27,588 nucleotides of DNA, from contig BFEA01000324.1 of assembly GCA_003427395.1 (NCBI GenBank), positions 40,331 to 67,918 on the forward strand, written 5' to 3'. The notes below the pieces were generated by a model. That model saw only the letters and a program-made list of their open reading frames with translations. It did no database searches and was not told the origin of the DNA. Origin of the DNA: Chara braunii (taxonomy: Eukaryota; Streptophyta; Charophyceae; Charales; Characeae). This document shows positions 8,504 through 17,114 of this stretch, piece by piece (position 1 is the stretch's first letter; each line of letters starts with the position of its first letter). The position numbers and the translations under genes are program-made.

Positions 8504-8511
8504 TTTATATA
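8504..8511 (-). promoter_or_regulatory. Candidate TATA box in the 3' LTR
   Basis: TATATAAA on the minus strand, followed about 17-30 bp downstream by the palindrome GGGCGACTCGCCC (8475-8487 on the plus strand), near where transcription would start. The same arrangement lies at 18502-18509 in the other LTR. Functional status is inferred from position and strand. Confidence 0.55.
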
Positions 8512-8567
8512 CAAAAGTAAAGAGGGAGACAAGACATAGAAAATTGCAAATCATGTTCATCAACCTC

Positions 8568-8570
<3 letters not shown>

Positions 8571-8638
<68 letters not shown>
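8571..8638. repeat. (TC)n microsatellite in the 3' LTR
   Basis: About 34 TC units. It is shared by both LTRs at the same place, so it belongs to the element. On the element's sense strand it is (GA)n upstream of the TATA box, like GAGA-type promoter elements. Confidence 0.97.
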
Positions 8639-8642
<4 letters not shown>

Positions 8643-9672
8643 GTGGACAGTCCGTCGTCACGAACCAACCCACGAAGTCGTCACCCCTTAGTCCTCCTGC
8701 ACCCTTCAGGTTCCCCCGCGCGCTACAGTCCGTCGTAGCCCCACGCGTCAACCCCGCGCATTCGGCACCAGCTCGTCGGCTCGCCCGGCTCCCACTTCAA
8801 CTCACCTCTTACTTCGCTCGTGAGGCGATCCTCATTGATCGCGCTACCCCGAGCTTCCAACAACTGGTTAAGAGAGCTATCTAATCGCGCAACCGGAATT
8901 TATAGTGTGCATGCATGTGCGAAGAACATGGAATTGCAAGGACTTAGAAAGGAGATTAGGAGAGGGAGCGCTCACGTTCTGCATGGCCTTCGGTGTGGGG
9001 GACGTAGCCACTCTCCATGCATCGATCCGATCATGCAGGCCGCGGGCTAACCAGGCACAGGAAAAAGGGAAAGAGAGAGCGGGAAAGACGAAGCTCAAGA
9101 AGAAAGATACAGTTACAATGGTGCCCGCCCAAAAACTACAGTTACTTGCAAGATTAAGGGCGCCGACTACTCAAAGCTCCGTTGCAACTGCAAAAAGAAA
9201 CGCGCAAGAAAGACAACGCGCAGCAAAAGAAATCCCGATTTCCTAAATTCCTAAACTCCTAAACTTATTGCGAAAAGAACTTTAATAAAACGCAAATTCC
9301 AAAAAGAAAGTCCGAAATTTCGAGAGCCATCAAGGGCTCGACAAGATTTGAAAAAGAAATTAAAAAAGAACGAAGCAAAATTCCTGCGCGACCTCCGCGC
9401 TTAAAACCCGACAACAGAACAAGAAAGAAGCGACGTCAAACATTATTATCTGCGCCTTTGTTGGCGCGGCAGCCACTCAATCGCCTATCTCGGGACTTGC
9501 CTGGCCCTGAACCCAACCATCTGAAAAGAAGCGATGAAAGAGAAAAGACGAAAAAACGAGGACACCGATGCAATTTCCCTTCGATCCCGATCTCCCGTAA
9601 TTAGCCCATCCTTCCCATCTCAGGACCCCTCATTGTCATCGCGCAGAAAATTGTGAGGAACAGAAATTGGGT

Positions 9673-9688
9673 CGTCACATATGTGACG
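9673..9688. repeat. 16-bp perfect palindrome across the interior/3' LTR junction
   Basis: CGTCACATATGTGACG straddles the inner end of the left LTR (9679). The expected polypurine tract is not seen beside it on the sense strand. The palindrome repeats the LTR terminal motif in inverted form. Confidence 0.8.
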
Positions 9689-10088
9689 CCCAGGGGGTTC
9701 CAATCTTAAGCAAGCTCCCGCTTGCTTGAATCATGACACGTGTCGATTTGTTTAATCGATCGACGCGCGGAGCCTTCTTTGTTGCCACTTACCGTTCGAT
9801 AAGAGTGTGGAGGTCATCCAGGGTCGCACACGTGGCTCTATCCTACAATTTCCTCAGGATGGGCTGTCTTCAATCCAAGGAGGGGATCGTGCGTGCCATC
9901 GTCGTGGCACATGCCAATCAACCATACATCAATGACCTAAGGGAAGGGGAAAGGGAAGACGATACATGGGGGCATGGCGAGGGGGTGGGTTGGTCGGGAG
10001 TGGGGGCAGGAAGCGTTTTAATCTCGCGACTGTCTCCGGAAGCTCCTGATATCGGATGATTTGATGGAAGCGAGGGAATCGATTACCA
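9680..10088 (-). other. Interior 3' region of the element with a hairpin, no clear polypurine tract
   Basis: AAGCAAGC / GCTTGCTT with a 4-base loop forms a perfect 8-bp stem at 9708-9727. The region shows no frame with recognisable content on the sense strand. A 108-codon plus-strand frame at 9733-10059 runs antisense and has no domain. Confidence 0.6.
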
Positions 10089-11411
10089 CTATGCGGAAGG
10101 GATGCGAGACAGTTGGGTCAAAGGGTGGTGAAAGTTCGGAAAAGCGCCGTGCGGAAGTGATCGTGGTTTTCGCATGCGGGGGTAGTCCCCGTGATCATGC
10201 AGTAAACCTTGACGATGTTGTGGCCTCGCCACGCGGCACTGAAGAGAAGGGCGTGGAGACAGAAGACAGGGGTGGCACACCAGGTAGAAGGATGGGGATG
10301 AACCGTGACAGCAAGACGGGTTGCGTAGAAGAAGCGGAAGGTGTCGATTGGGAAGGGATTGCAGGGGACGGTGATGCGGGTAGCGATCTGGCGGAGGGTG
10401 AGGTGGTGAAGGGGACGGGATAAGGACCGGGGACGAAGCCCGATGCCCCGCATCGGTACGAGCTCGAACTGGTGGACGGGCGGAGGTGGAGGGGGAGGGG
10501 GATCGGCTTCGTCGCCGTCGGGCTGGTGCGCTCGAAGTCTTTGCAACAAGGTCCCCATTGTCGTTCTTGGGCGGCTCGGGATCCTTGGCTGGGTCGTTCG
10601 GGATCGGCAGGTCTAGTCCACTCGCGAACTCCAGCGACTGCTTCGCTGCTGCGATCTCTTCTCTTCTTCGCACCGCCTCGGGATCCTCCTCGTGAGGCTC
10701 TGTGTGATCCGCCTCTTCTCCCAACGTCTCCCACTCAGATTCCTCCTCTTCCTCTGACTGATCCTCTTCTTCCTCCTCGTCGCTCTGCTCTCCCTCGCTG
10801 TGCTCGCTGTAACTTCCTTCTTTCGGGGTTTTCTCTTCTTCTTCCTCGTCGCCTCCCTCTTCGTCCTTTTCCTCCTCCTCCTCTAGTCTTATGACTTCGT
10901 CTTTGGAGGCCGTTCGAGGCTGAAAGAAGACTCGGTAGATTATCCCCCGGGGGTCCAGGTATTGTTGTTGCGATGGCGGGTTGTTGTTACTACCTGGCTC
11001 CTCGAGGCAGGCCGACCACTGCAGGTAAGGCGTCAAAGTTCGTGAAAGGACGTGTGGGACTGGGCTCTTGTCGCACTGCGAAACGATATCGAAAGGGAGA
11101 TCGTCGGCCAGCTGCGCGAGGGGAATCGTGAGCTCTTGTACGATCTGCTGTCGATGGTCGGGATGCACCGATCCGAATAGAAATCCGAGGTCTCCTTCCA
11201 CCTCCGTCCTCCAAGCTTGGATGATTAACAGCTCCACGTATTCAATCCAGGTGCGGTGCTTCGTGTCCCTCGTCCACGTCAGCTGCACTCCGACCAGAAA
11301 CACCGAAAGATGGACGAAGTGCTCGCTCCACCGTTCCCAAGTTCTTCGATCGAGAAGGGGAACAGCGAGTGGTTCCAGACGAAAAGAGAGACGGGGGCAA
11401 AGGTCAGACTG
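10089..11411 (-). CDS. Acidic protein encoded downstream of integrase
   Basis: A continuous frame of 441 codons between a TAG at 11412-11414 and 10089. It has no ATG near its start, so it may originally have continued a longer frame or be truncated. The N-terminal third looks globular (RTWERWSEHFVHLS, TWIEYVELLIIQAWRTEVEG). A long Glu/Asp-rich stretch follows at about 10660-10890, then a basic Arg/Ser part (RRRRSRSPSPSTS), then a Pro-rich tail that looks out of frame. I see no signal peptide, membrane segment or cysteine pattern, so an envelope role is not supported. From memory it resembles Chara braunii hypothetical proteins. Function unknown; it is on the same strand as pol. Confidence 0.6.
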   Translation of the reverse strand, partial: QSDLCPRLSFRLEPLAVPLLDRRTWERWSEHFVHLSVFLVGVQLTWTRDTKHRTWIEYVELLIIQAWRTEVEGDLGFLFGSVHPDHRQQIVQELTIPLAQLADDLPFDIVSQCDKSPVPHVLSRTLTPYLQWSACLEEPGSNNNPPSQQQYLDPRGIIYRVFFQPRTASKDEVIRLEEEEEKDEEGGDEEEEEKTPKEGSYSEHSEGEQSDEEEEEDQSEEEEESEWETLGEEADHTEPHEEDPEAVRRREEIAAAKQSLEFASGLDLPIPNDPAKDPEPPKNDNGDLVAKTSSAPARRRRSRSPSPSTSARPPVRARTDAGHRASSPVLIPSPSPPHPPPDRYPHHRPLQSLPNRHLPLLLRNPSCCHGSSPSFYLVCHPCLLSPRPSLQCRVARPQHRQGLLHDHGDYPRMRKPRSLPHGAFPNFHHPLTQLSRIPSA

Positions 11412-11683
11412 CTAGAAGGTAGGGAAGAGAGAGGGGAGAGCGAAGGTAGAGAGCTGGGATCGGTTCATTGAGGACGCTGGAAAGGGACGAGCTCAGGAAG
11501 CACCAACGCCGGCTCGTGTTGAGACGTTCAGAGCCCTCCGACTTCGATGTCGTCCGTGGGGACAAGATTATCGCCGCGGCGCGTGTAAGCCACTGATTCC
11601 ATTCTGCTGCCAGCTGCTGGCCCCACTCCCTTAGCGATGTTCGGATGGCCGTGTGTCGCAGAGGGCTGAAGGAGGAAGCAGAC

Positions 11684-11866
11684 TCAGCTGGAGATGGAGA
11701 GGAAGGGAGAGGACATAGATAGGACACGGGGCGGATGATCGGTCGAGCCGATCGGCTTCCCGAATCCTCCGGCACGAGGCGCACGGTGTTCACCCCGTTC
11801 GGTCCGAGTTCGCCCGAAGACTCGTGGCGCCATCTTTCCTTGACGAGCACATTTCCTCACCTGCAC
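11684..11866 (-). pseudogene. Integrase C-terminal (GPY/F-like) remnant
   Basis: Just before this segment the minus strand reads YKLGDLVQVRK, the usual start of the GPY/F module of Ty3/gypsy integrases. ELGPNGVNTVRLVPEDSG and ARPIIRPV then appear in a neighbouring frame, so at least one frameshift lies inside. No chromodomain is recognisable behind it. Confidence 0.55.
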
Positions 11867-11932
11867 CAGGTCCCCTAATTTATACTGGGGCCGAGGTCCT
11901 GCGTTCCGATTCTAGGCCTCGTAGCTACGGAC

Positions 11933-13304
11933 CTATCGGCCGTGGGCCAACTCAGTCATTTTCTGGCGCTTTCGGGCTAATTGGGGAAGGGACTGCTCCA
12001 ACTCCATGTGCCGTTTGGCCTTGTCCCGAACCGTGGATCTTGTGGGCCGCTGATTCAATGAAGATTCATCGGGGAGGCTCGATATCGAGACACAAGCTAT
12101 GCTATTGGTTCGTAATTGGAAGGGGCTAAGGCCCGTCGATTCGTGAGGCGTTCCTCGATGGACCGTTAGGATGTGATCTACGATAGCGGGCCAGGGCCTC
12201 GGATCCCGTGCCGCGATGTTTTGTCGCAAGGCTATCTTTATCACCCGGTTTGTGTTTTCTACCATTAGATTGCGACATGTGGGGTGCGCTATTTCGAATA
12301 GCGACGCCATGTACGATCAGATTCCTTAAAACTTCCCCTCTGAATTCTACCCCGTTGTCGGTCAGGATTTCCTCTGTGTCTTGATGCATCCCTAAGAACT
12401 GGTTGACATATCGCGCGATTTCAGCCGCTTGTCGTGTACGACACGGGTATGCCTCAATCCATTTCGAAAAGTGGTCTACGAATGCTAGTAGGATTGAATA
12501 CTCGCAGCTATTCGGTCCAGGGGGCACCACAATATCGGTAGTATCCATGCTAACTCCCTGAAACGGCCGTTCAACTATCGTCGGTACTATCGATCTTGGC
12601 GGCTGGATCGGCGCCTTGTCTGCAGCGCAGACCTGGCAGTTCGCGACGATGAATTTCACGTCATCGCGAGTATTGGACCAATACCATTCGTTTTTGTCGA
12701 TTGCCGCTTACGTGATTCGTACGGCAAAATGGGTTGCAATTTCCTCATGCGCCGTCTTAACCCAGGCATACCTCATGAACGGGTGCGGCACTACCATCCA
12801 AATCCCGCTACCATCAGTCTTTCGTTTTTCTAACCGGCCCTCGTTCCAACGATAATCCCGAGCTCTTTCATTGGCCCTCCTCCGCTCTTCCTTAGTGAAG
12901 CCCTGGAGGGGGTTTCCTACCAAGGTGGCAATTAGAACGATGTTCGTCCATACCTCGAGTCTTCTAAACTTTCGGGTCTTTTCCAACCCTTTTGACATGG
13001 CGTCAAGAAATCGAGCTTCAGTCGGGGTCTTATCTGTCCGACACAAGGGACACAACCAAGGCTTATCGCCATTTCTGTACTGGATGCACGAGCCATGGGC
13101 TCGTGCGACGCACTGTCGACAATCTATCCATTCTGCATACCCTTCCCCGCTAGGACGCATAGGGATCGAGTAGACGCGCGAGATCGCTTCACAAAAATAA
13201 CAAAATTTGTAGGGCAGGAAGAGGAAAGATGAAGATGAGAGGGGAGAGAGAGGAGTTGTAGGATTACCTCCGTCACCCATTGCCAATCGCCTGCTTCTTG
13301 CCAC
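11933..13304 (-). pseudogene. Integrase (PHD finger, HHCC, DDE core), broken by stops and a frameshift
   Basis: Integrase inserts the element cDNA. The frame 13304-12708 carries the PHD-like finger and then the integrase N-terminus with AHEEIATHF for the HHCC domain. A TAA at 12708-12710 interrupts it. The frame 12659-12126 holds ANCQVC (the CC of HHCC), SMDTTDIV with the first Asp (12543-12545), and ILTDNGVEFRG with the second (12357-12359). The catalytic Glu (MVENTNRVIK, 12257-12259) is read only in the next frame (12310-11933), after a shift within the SNG/MVE motif. All catalytic residues exist but never in one frame. Confidence 0.92.
13041..13202 (-). other. PHD-type zinc finger inserted between RNase H and integrase
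   Basis: In the frame starting at 13304, residues C35, C38, C62, C65, H70, C73, C85 and C88 form the order C4-H-C3. Spacing is C-x2-C-x23-C-x2-C-x4-H-x2-C-x11-C-x2-C. The conserved Trp two residues before the seventh ligand is present (PWLCPLC), as is a Trp before the third (EWIDCRQC). These are hallmarks of PHD fingers, which read histone H3 tails. It is separate from the integrase HHCC finger further downstream. Such a domain here is not part of the standard Ty3/gypsy layout. A histone-reading role is inferred. Confidence 0.75.
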
Positions 13305-13362
13305 GTGGAAGGAATGCCACTTGCCCGTACTTGGGTCCGTTTGCTAACTCCAGTTCCTTCTA

Positions 13363-13869
13363 CGGAATGATTTCCTCACCTTTAGGTACCTTAGTGGGGC
13401 GATGCAGACATGTCAACCCGTCCGCGTTGCCGTGTCTCTCTGCCTTTCGATGGATGATGTCGAAGTCGTATTCCTGTAGGCGCAGAGCCCACCGTCCGAT
13501 CATACTCGTGTAATTAGTGAGCTTCTCGAGAGCCAATAATGGCTCGTGATCGGTTACAAGGAGGAACTTTTGGCCGTAAAGATACGGATGGAAGTGCTGA
13601 ATTCCCTAGACTACGGCATAGCATTCACCTTGCGGGGCTGAATCGTTCCTTCGTTCGTCTGGCACTGTACGAGATGCGTACTCGATGACGTGCTCTCGAC
13701 CGTCGCTCCCCTTCTGCGCTAGAATAGCGGAAATCGCCTCTGGCTGCCAGTCCGTGATGAGAATGAACTGCTTCATAGGATCCGACCGGATCAAAATAGG
13801 TGTTGTCGCCAGAGCGCCTTTGAGGGTGGCGAAGGCCTGTTCGCACTCTGCGTCCCAACTAAGGGGCTG
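13363..13869 (-). pseudogene. RNase H domain, interrupted by TAG
   Basis: RNase H degrades the RNA strand during reverse transcription. FILITDWQPEAISAILAQ gives the first Asp (codon at 13752) and PQGECYAVV the Glu. A TAG (13606-13608) replaces the usual Trp. The same frame then continues with GIQHFHPYLYGQKF, LLVTDHEPLLALEKLTNY and ERHGNADGL. Apart from the stop the domain is complete, ending at a second TAG (13360-13362). It is fused to RT upstream. Confidence 0.92.
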
Positions 13870-14706
13870 ATCCTTTCGTAGTAGATTCGTCAGAGGTCGC
13901 GCAATCGCGGCAAAGCCTTTGATAAAACGACGGTAGTACGATGGCAATCCCAGGAAAGCTCGAACCTGCGTCACCGATGTGGGGACAGAAGCATCTTTCA
14001 CCACCGCGACTTTCCTTGAATCTGGTCGCAGTCCTCCACGTGTCACCACGTAACCCAAGAAGGAGATTTCCGAGAGGAAAAACTCGCTTTTCTCGAGCGC
14101 GATCGTGAACCCAGCATCTCTCAGAGCTCCTAGCGTCCACTCGATGTGCTGTGCATGCCCATGATAGGTCTCCGAGTAGACGAGGATGTTGTCCGTGTAC
14201 ACGATGACGCAGAAGTTAATCATCCCCTGAGTGAGCCACGTCTTGTTGACGAAGTGTTGGTACGTCACGTTCATAGCTCGTTGAAATATGGCAGGCGCGT
14301 TGCAAATCCCCATCGGACACCGAACCCACTGCCACGTGTCTTCAAACAATACAAAAGCCGTGTTCGGTCGATCATCCTCCTTAACCAGAATGTGATGGAA
14401 GCTGTGACGAATATCAAATTTGCTAAAATAATTAGCACACCCAATTGCATCCAGCAAATCATCAATCCTGGGAAAGGGATACACATCTTTGATCGTGATG
14501 TCATTCAATGCATATGTGAATCGATCCATTCTTTTTCGGCACCAATACTATCGGGAATGACCATGGCCCAATGGCGGGTTCGATCCAACCATTAACTTTG
14601 AATTCTCGAATCCGCTCGAGGGCCGTTTTTCGTTCTCTCAGGGAGTATCTGTAGGGCTTACAGTGAATCGGGGGATGGTTTCCAGTTTGAATCTCGTGCT
14701 GTATGA
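13870..14706 (-). pseudogene. Ty3/gypsy reverse transcriptase with YTDN active site
   Basis: The N-terminal fingers (KPYRYSLRERKT, GWIEPAIGPWSFPIVLVPKK) are read in one frame from about 14706. Near 14530 the sequence shifts frame and loses residues before LNDITIKDVYPFPRIDDLL. The palm is otherwise clear: RCPMGICNAPAIFQRAMN, then CVIVYTDNILVYSE. The second catalytic Asp of YxDD is Asn here (codon 14188-14190), which should abolish polymerisation. LEKSEFFLSEISFLGYVV and the thumb (YYRRFIKGFAAIARPL) follow. RT identity is certain; inactivity is inferred from frameshift and active-site change together. Confidence 0.97.
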
Positions 14707-14717
14707 CTAACTAACGA

Positions 14718-15596
14718 CTATCCAATGTCTGTGTCCGTCAGACTAATCGCTCCCTTGTATTCTTTTAGAATTTCCGTGATTAGATGATGGATCTCATCAG
14801 GTACGTATTGGGGCACGTGCATCTCGTACAACTCATCCCATATCCATACATCGATGTGTTTCGTACTTACCCGCTTAGCGCTTTCAGGTGGGGCCGTGGA
14901 AACAAACGAATTATCCGACCGCCAGGAGAATACCATGGCCATCATTTGTGCATCCTGTTCTCGAATGGCCACGTGTTCTTCCGGTGTTATTCCGTATCGA
15001 ATGTCCTGCCAAGGCACTGGTTTCGTCGCGATTTTAATTCTGAGTCCGGTTTCGAGGCGCTCAGGGGGTTCCAAAAAATTGGTCTCCGCCCCTAAACGTA
15101 TCAATCGTAGCTCTTTTGCAGGCGTCAAAAGAGATCGTGGAAGACTCGTGATGTCGCAGTAGTGTCTTTTGTCATTGTATCGTGCAAGTAAAAGGGAGAT
15201 GCCTTCGTACAGGGTTCGAGGGGGTTCCAAAGAATCGACCATCCTCGAAAGCTGCACGAGGGGTTCACCCATAATCACGACTTGCGTTCTTTGTAGACTT
15301 TGATCAGTCAGGCTTGGCGATCTTGTGTTTGCTCGTTGCATAGGGTAATAGATACGCTGTTGTGCCATCTCCAGGATCACCGGATCATCCTCATCGCTGC
15401 TGTCCGTGTCCTTTGACGGTTGCCCGTCGTCTGCGGAATTATCCCAGGTGATCACGTGGAGGGTTCCTGCCATCATGGGAGAAACTCGCGGAGTCACGTC
15501 AGTGGTGGTGCGAAGGGTCAATCTTATCGGTACAACATAAGGTTTTCCTCCTGTATTTCGGAGGACAATCGATCGTCTCTCAAAATCCAGATTGGT
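14718..15596 (-). CDS. Protease-RT linker region of pol
   Basis: An open stretch of 293 codons between a TGA at 15597-15599 and a TAG at 14718-14720. It starts with the C-terminal end of the protease (RRSIVLRNTGGKPYVVPIRL), then an Asp/Ser-rich part (TDSSDEDD), and ends with a helical segment (VPDEIHHLITEILKEYKG) that normally leads into RT. The TGA is one transition from CGA and the TAG stands where pol should continue, so this is part of a broken polyprotein rather than an independent gene. Confidence 0.75.
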   Translation of the reverse strand, partial: TNLDFERRSIVLRNTGGKPYVVPIRLTLRTTTDVTPRVSPMMAGTLHVITWDNSADDGQPSKDTDSSDEDDPVILEMAQQRIYYPMQRANTRSPSLTDQSLQRTQVVIMGEPLVQLSRMVDSLEPPRTLYEGISLLLARYNDKRHYCDITSLPRSLLTPAKELRLIRLGAETNFLEPPERLETGLRIKIATKPVPWQDIRYGITPEEHVAIREQDAQMMAMVFSWRSDNSFVSTAPPESAKRVSTKHIDVWIWDELYEMHVPQYVPDEIHHLITEILKEYKGAISLTDTDIG

Positions 15597-15599
15597 TCA

Positions 15600-15962
15600 C
15601 AGGGCCACAAGAGCGGGAAGGCGGAAAAGGACGTCGTAAGTGTTTACGTCTAGACTACGACATCTTCCAAAGCATGTACCTTCCCTAATTGAAAAGCAAC
15701 ATTGGTCATCCGTCCCACCGTTTTGCTCTTCTCCTCATCTGCTGAAACGAGCTGATCTTTTCTCGTAAGCACGATTAGATCGTTCTTCCTCCCTGCTCTT
15801 TACCCGTAACGAGATAGCCAAAACAGCGGCTCCCGAATCGATAATGGCATTGTACGGGATTCCCCATATCTCGATATCGCATTCGGCGGATTTCCAGGGG
15901 ATTGGTTTAATCCGTAGGAAATGATCATCCTTCTGGATCAATCCTAACCGTATTGGGTCCGA
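15600..15962 (-). pseudogene. Retroviral-type aspartic protease, frameshifted
   Basis: The protease cleaves the Gag-Pol polyprotein. IWGIPYNAIIDSGAAVLAIS carries the catalytic Asp-Ser-Gly, normally followed by hydrophobic flap strands. After ISLRV the frame derails (Lys/Arg/Glu-rich, ending at 15735). In another frame GKVHALEDVVV and then DVNTYDVLFRLPAL, the second half of the fold, follow. At least two frame changes plus TAG/TGA stops break it. Confidence 0.88.
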
Positions 15963-16015
15963 AGCTTCGACAACTTTTCATCTTGTGCTGGACTTTTTGC
16001 TTTCGTGTTCATTGT

Positions 16016-16438
16016 TCAGGTGAGGGCGAATCGTTTCCGATTCGCCTTGCAATGTTGCAGCATCCGTTCGTTGGCTTGTTTTGATATCGAAAGTAGATGA
16101 CCAATCGGAAGAGGAATCCGATGATCTAAGGCTTGAATGATGTTCAAAACATCGATTTCCCCAATGACGAAGGTGGGTCCTCCCGACTCCATTTCTCCTG
16201 GAGAAGGTCGCCTTTCCGCCACTTCTCTTTGTTCTGGCGCGGGTCTAATCGTTCCAATCATCCCAAGCCTTGGGTAGCCAAGCGTTACATAATGAACCAA
16301 CGAGATTAGTTCAGCAGCTTCCTCCATCGTAGCTAATGTGCTTCCACCTCCTTCCATTTCTTCCATCAATGCCCCCCGACTCGTTGCTGCAGGGGTCGAT
16401 GAGGGCAATCTCGGGCTATATGCCTTGGTTGGTGACAC
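16016..16438 (-). CDS. Gag-pol connecting segment behind the zinc knuckle
   Basis: A 140-codon frame overlapping the end of the knuckle frame. It reads MEEAAELISLVHYVTLGY, then IGEIDVLNIIQALDHRIP, and ends in TGA. No catalytic motif is present. It probably continues gag-pol after a frame change directly behind the knuckle. I cannot tell a programmed shift from a mutation. Confidence 0.55.
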   Translation of the reverse strand: MSPTKAYSPRLPSSTPAATSRGALMEEMEGGGSTLATMEEAAELISLVHYVTLGYPRLGMIGTIRPAPEQREVAERRPSPGEMESGGPTFVIGEIDVLNIIQALDHRIPLPIGHLLSISKQANERMLQHCKANRKRFALT

Positions 16439-16951
16439 GTGTAACAGACGTTCAGATTGCCAGGGATCCCTGCAGGAGGGGGTGTCGGAGCCAATCCGTG
16501 TTGAATCGGGGCGGCACGCATCGCTATTGGTCGCACCGACCTCAACATCTCTTCTATTCGAGCGTTGTGTTCCCGCTGTTCCTTTTTGCTTTCCTGAATC
16601 AGAGTAACCAATGTCTTGGTTAGTTCTAATAGGGCGGCTGATTCGTTTGGTCGTACGGGGGTTTCGATCGGTGGCGGGGGTGCTGTCATCACGGGCACGA
16701 GTATGCTCGTAATCACACTCGGGACCGGTTGTTTGGGACTAATCTGTTTCAGATAGGTGACAGGGCCTGACACAACCCCATGTTTTCAAATTTGTTCTGC
16801 AGTGCAGCCAACTCAGCTTTAGCTCTTGCTAGTTCGGACGAGTCTCCTTCCCTACGATAGTCTTCCCCTTTTGGGAAACTCGCAGCGAACTTTCGTTCCA
16901 TTTCCTCTGCAGCTGCCATGATCTGTTGCACTGTGTGGTTGATGGGGGAGA
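16366..16951 (-). pseudogene. Shortened gag: coiled-coil and CCHC knuckle, no capsid domain seen
   Basis: From 16951 the frame reads QFSPINHTVQQIMAAAEEME and a Lys/Glu/Ala-rich helical part. It shifts near 16760-16790 into SGPVTYLKQISP, a Pro-rich part and a second helical part, ending in CYTCHQPRHIARDC. That is a C-x2-C-x4-H-x4-C nucleocapsid knuckle. Only about 660 bp separate the primer site from the knuckle, and no retrotransposon-gag capsid domain is recognisable, so most of gag appears deleted. A TAA directly upstream closes the frame. Confidence 0.8.
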
Positions 16952-16952
16952 A

Positions 16953-17103
16953 CTGTTAGCCAGATCGCCCAGCTATGAGTCCTAGAACCCTGCCACGTGA
17001 TGGGTGACAACGGGATCGCGTCGATGCGCATTTCGGGGTTAAGGTCGTCCCCTGTTAGCCAGATCGCCCAACTATGAGTCCTAGAACCCTGCCACGTGTT
17101 GGG
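16953..17103. repeat. Direct duplication of the leader, 52 bp repeated at 99-bp distance
   Basis: 16953-17004 and 17052-17103 match at about 50 of 52 positions (CTGTTAGCCAGATCGCCCA and the following GAACCCTGCCACGTG). The 99-bp offset preserves frame, so a minus-strand frame here reads TWQGSRTHSWAIWLT twice. The second copy abuts the primer-binding site. Confidence 0.9.
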
Positions 17104-17114
17104 CTCCGATACCA
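17101..17114 (-). promoter_or_regulatory. Primer-binding site for initiator-Met tRNA
   Basis: On the minus strand TGGTATCGGAGCCC follows the 5' LTR. It differs by one base from the plant consensus TGGTATCAGAGCC, complementary to the initiator-Met tRNA 3' end that primes minus-strand cDNA. The expected LTR end (ATGTCACA) in front of it is missing. Confidence 0.85.

Larger units (their letters stand above)
7142..9679 (-). repeat. 3' LTR (left copy) of the retrotransposon
   Basis: Aligns along its length with 17112-19685. It keeps the complete outer end TGTGACAT that the right copy has lost. It contains a TATATAAA box on the minus strand (8504-8511) with a (TC)34 tract about 60 bp upstream of it (8571-8638). 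Small indels separate the two LTRs, including a roughly 20-bp segment near 17431-17450 that is absent here. Confidence 0.97.

Noticed and set aside
8544-8738. Ser-Leu repeat frames across the (TC)n tracts, also at 18542-18739, 88-372 and 24105-24614
   Set aside because: Produced by translating dinucleotide repeats.
9733-10059. 108-codon plus-strand frame inside the retrotransposon
   Set aside because: Antisense to the element, no domain, and located in the 3' non-coding interior.
10472-10894. 140-codon plus-strand frame rich in Ser, Arg and Pro
   Set aside because: It is the antisense shadow of the Glu/Asp- and Arg/Ser-rich stretch of the acidic ORF; its composition follows from that.
10089-11411. 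Envelope-like gene
   Set aside because: The position fits, but there is no signal peptide, membrane segment, cysteine pattern or cleavage site.
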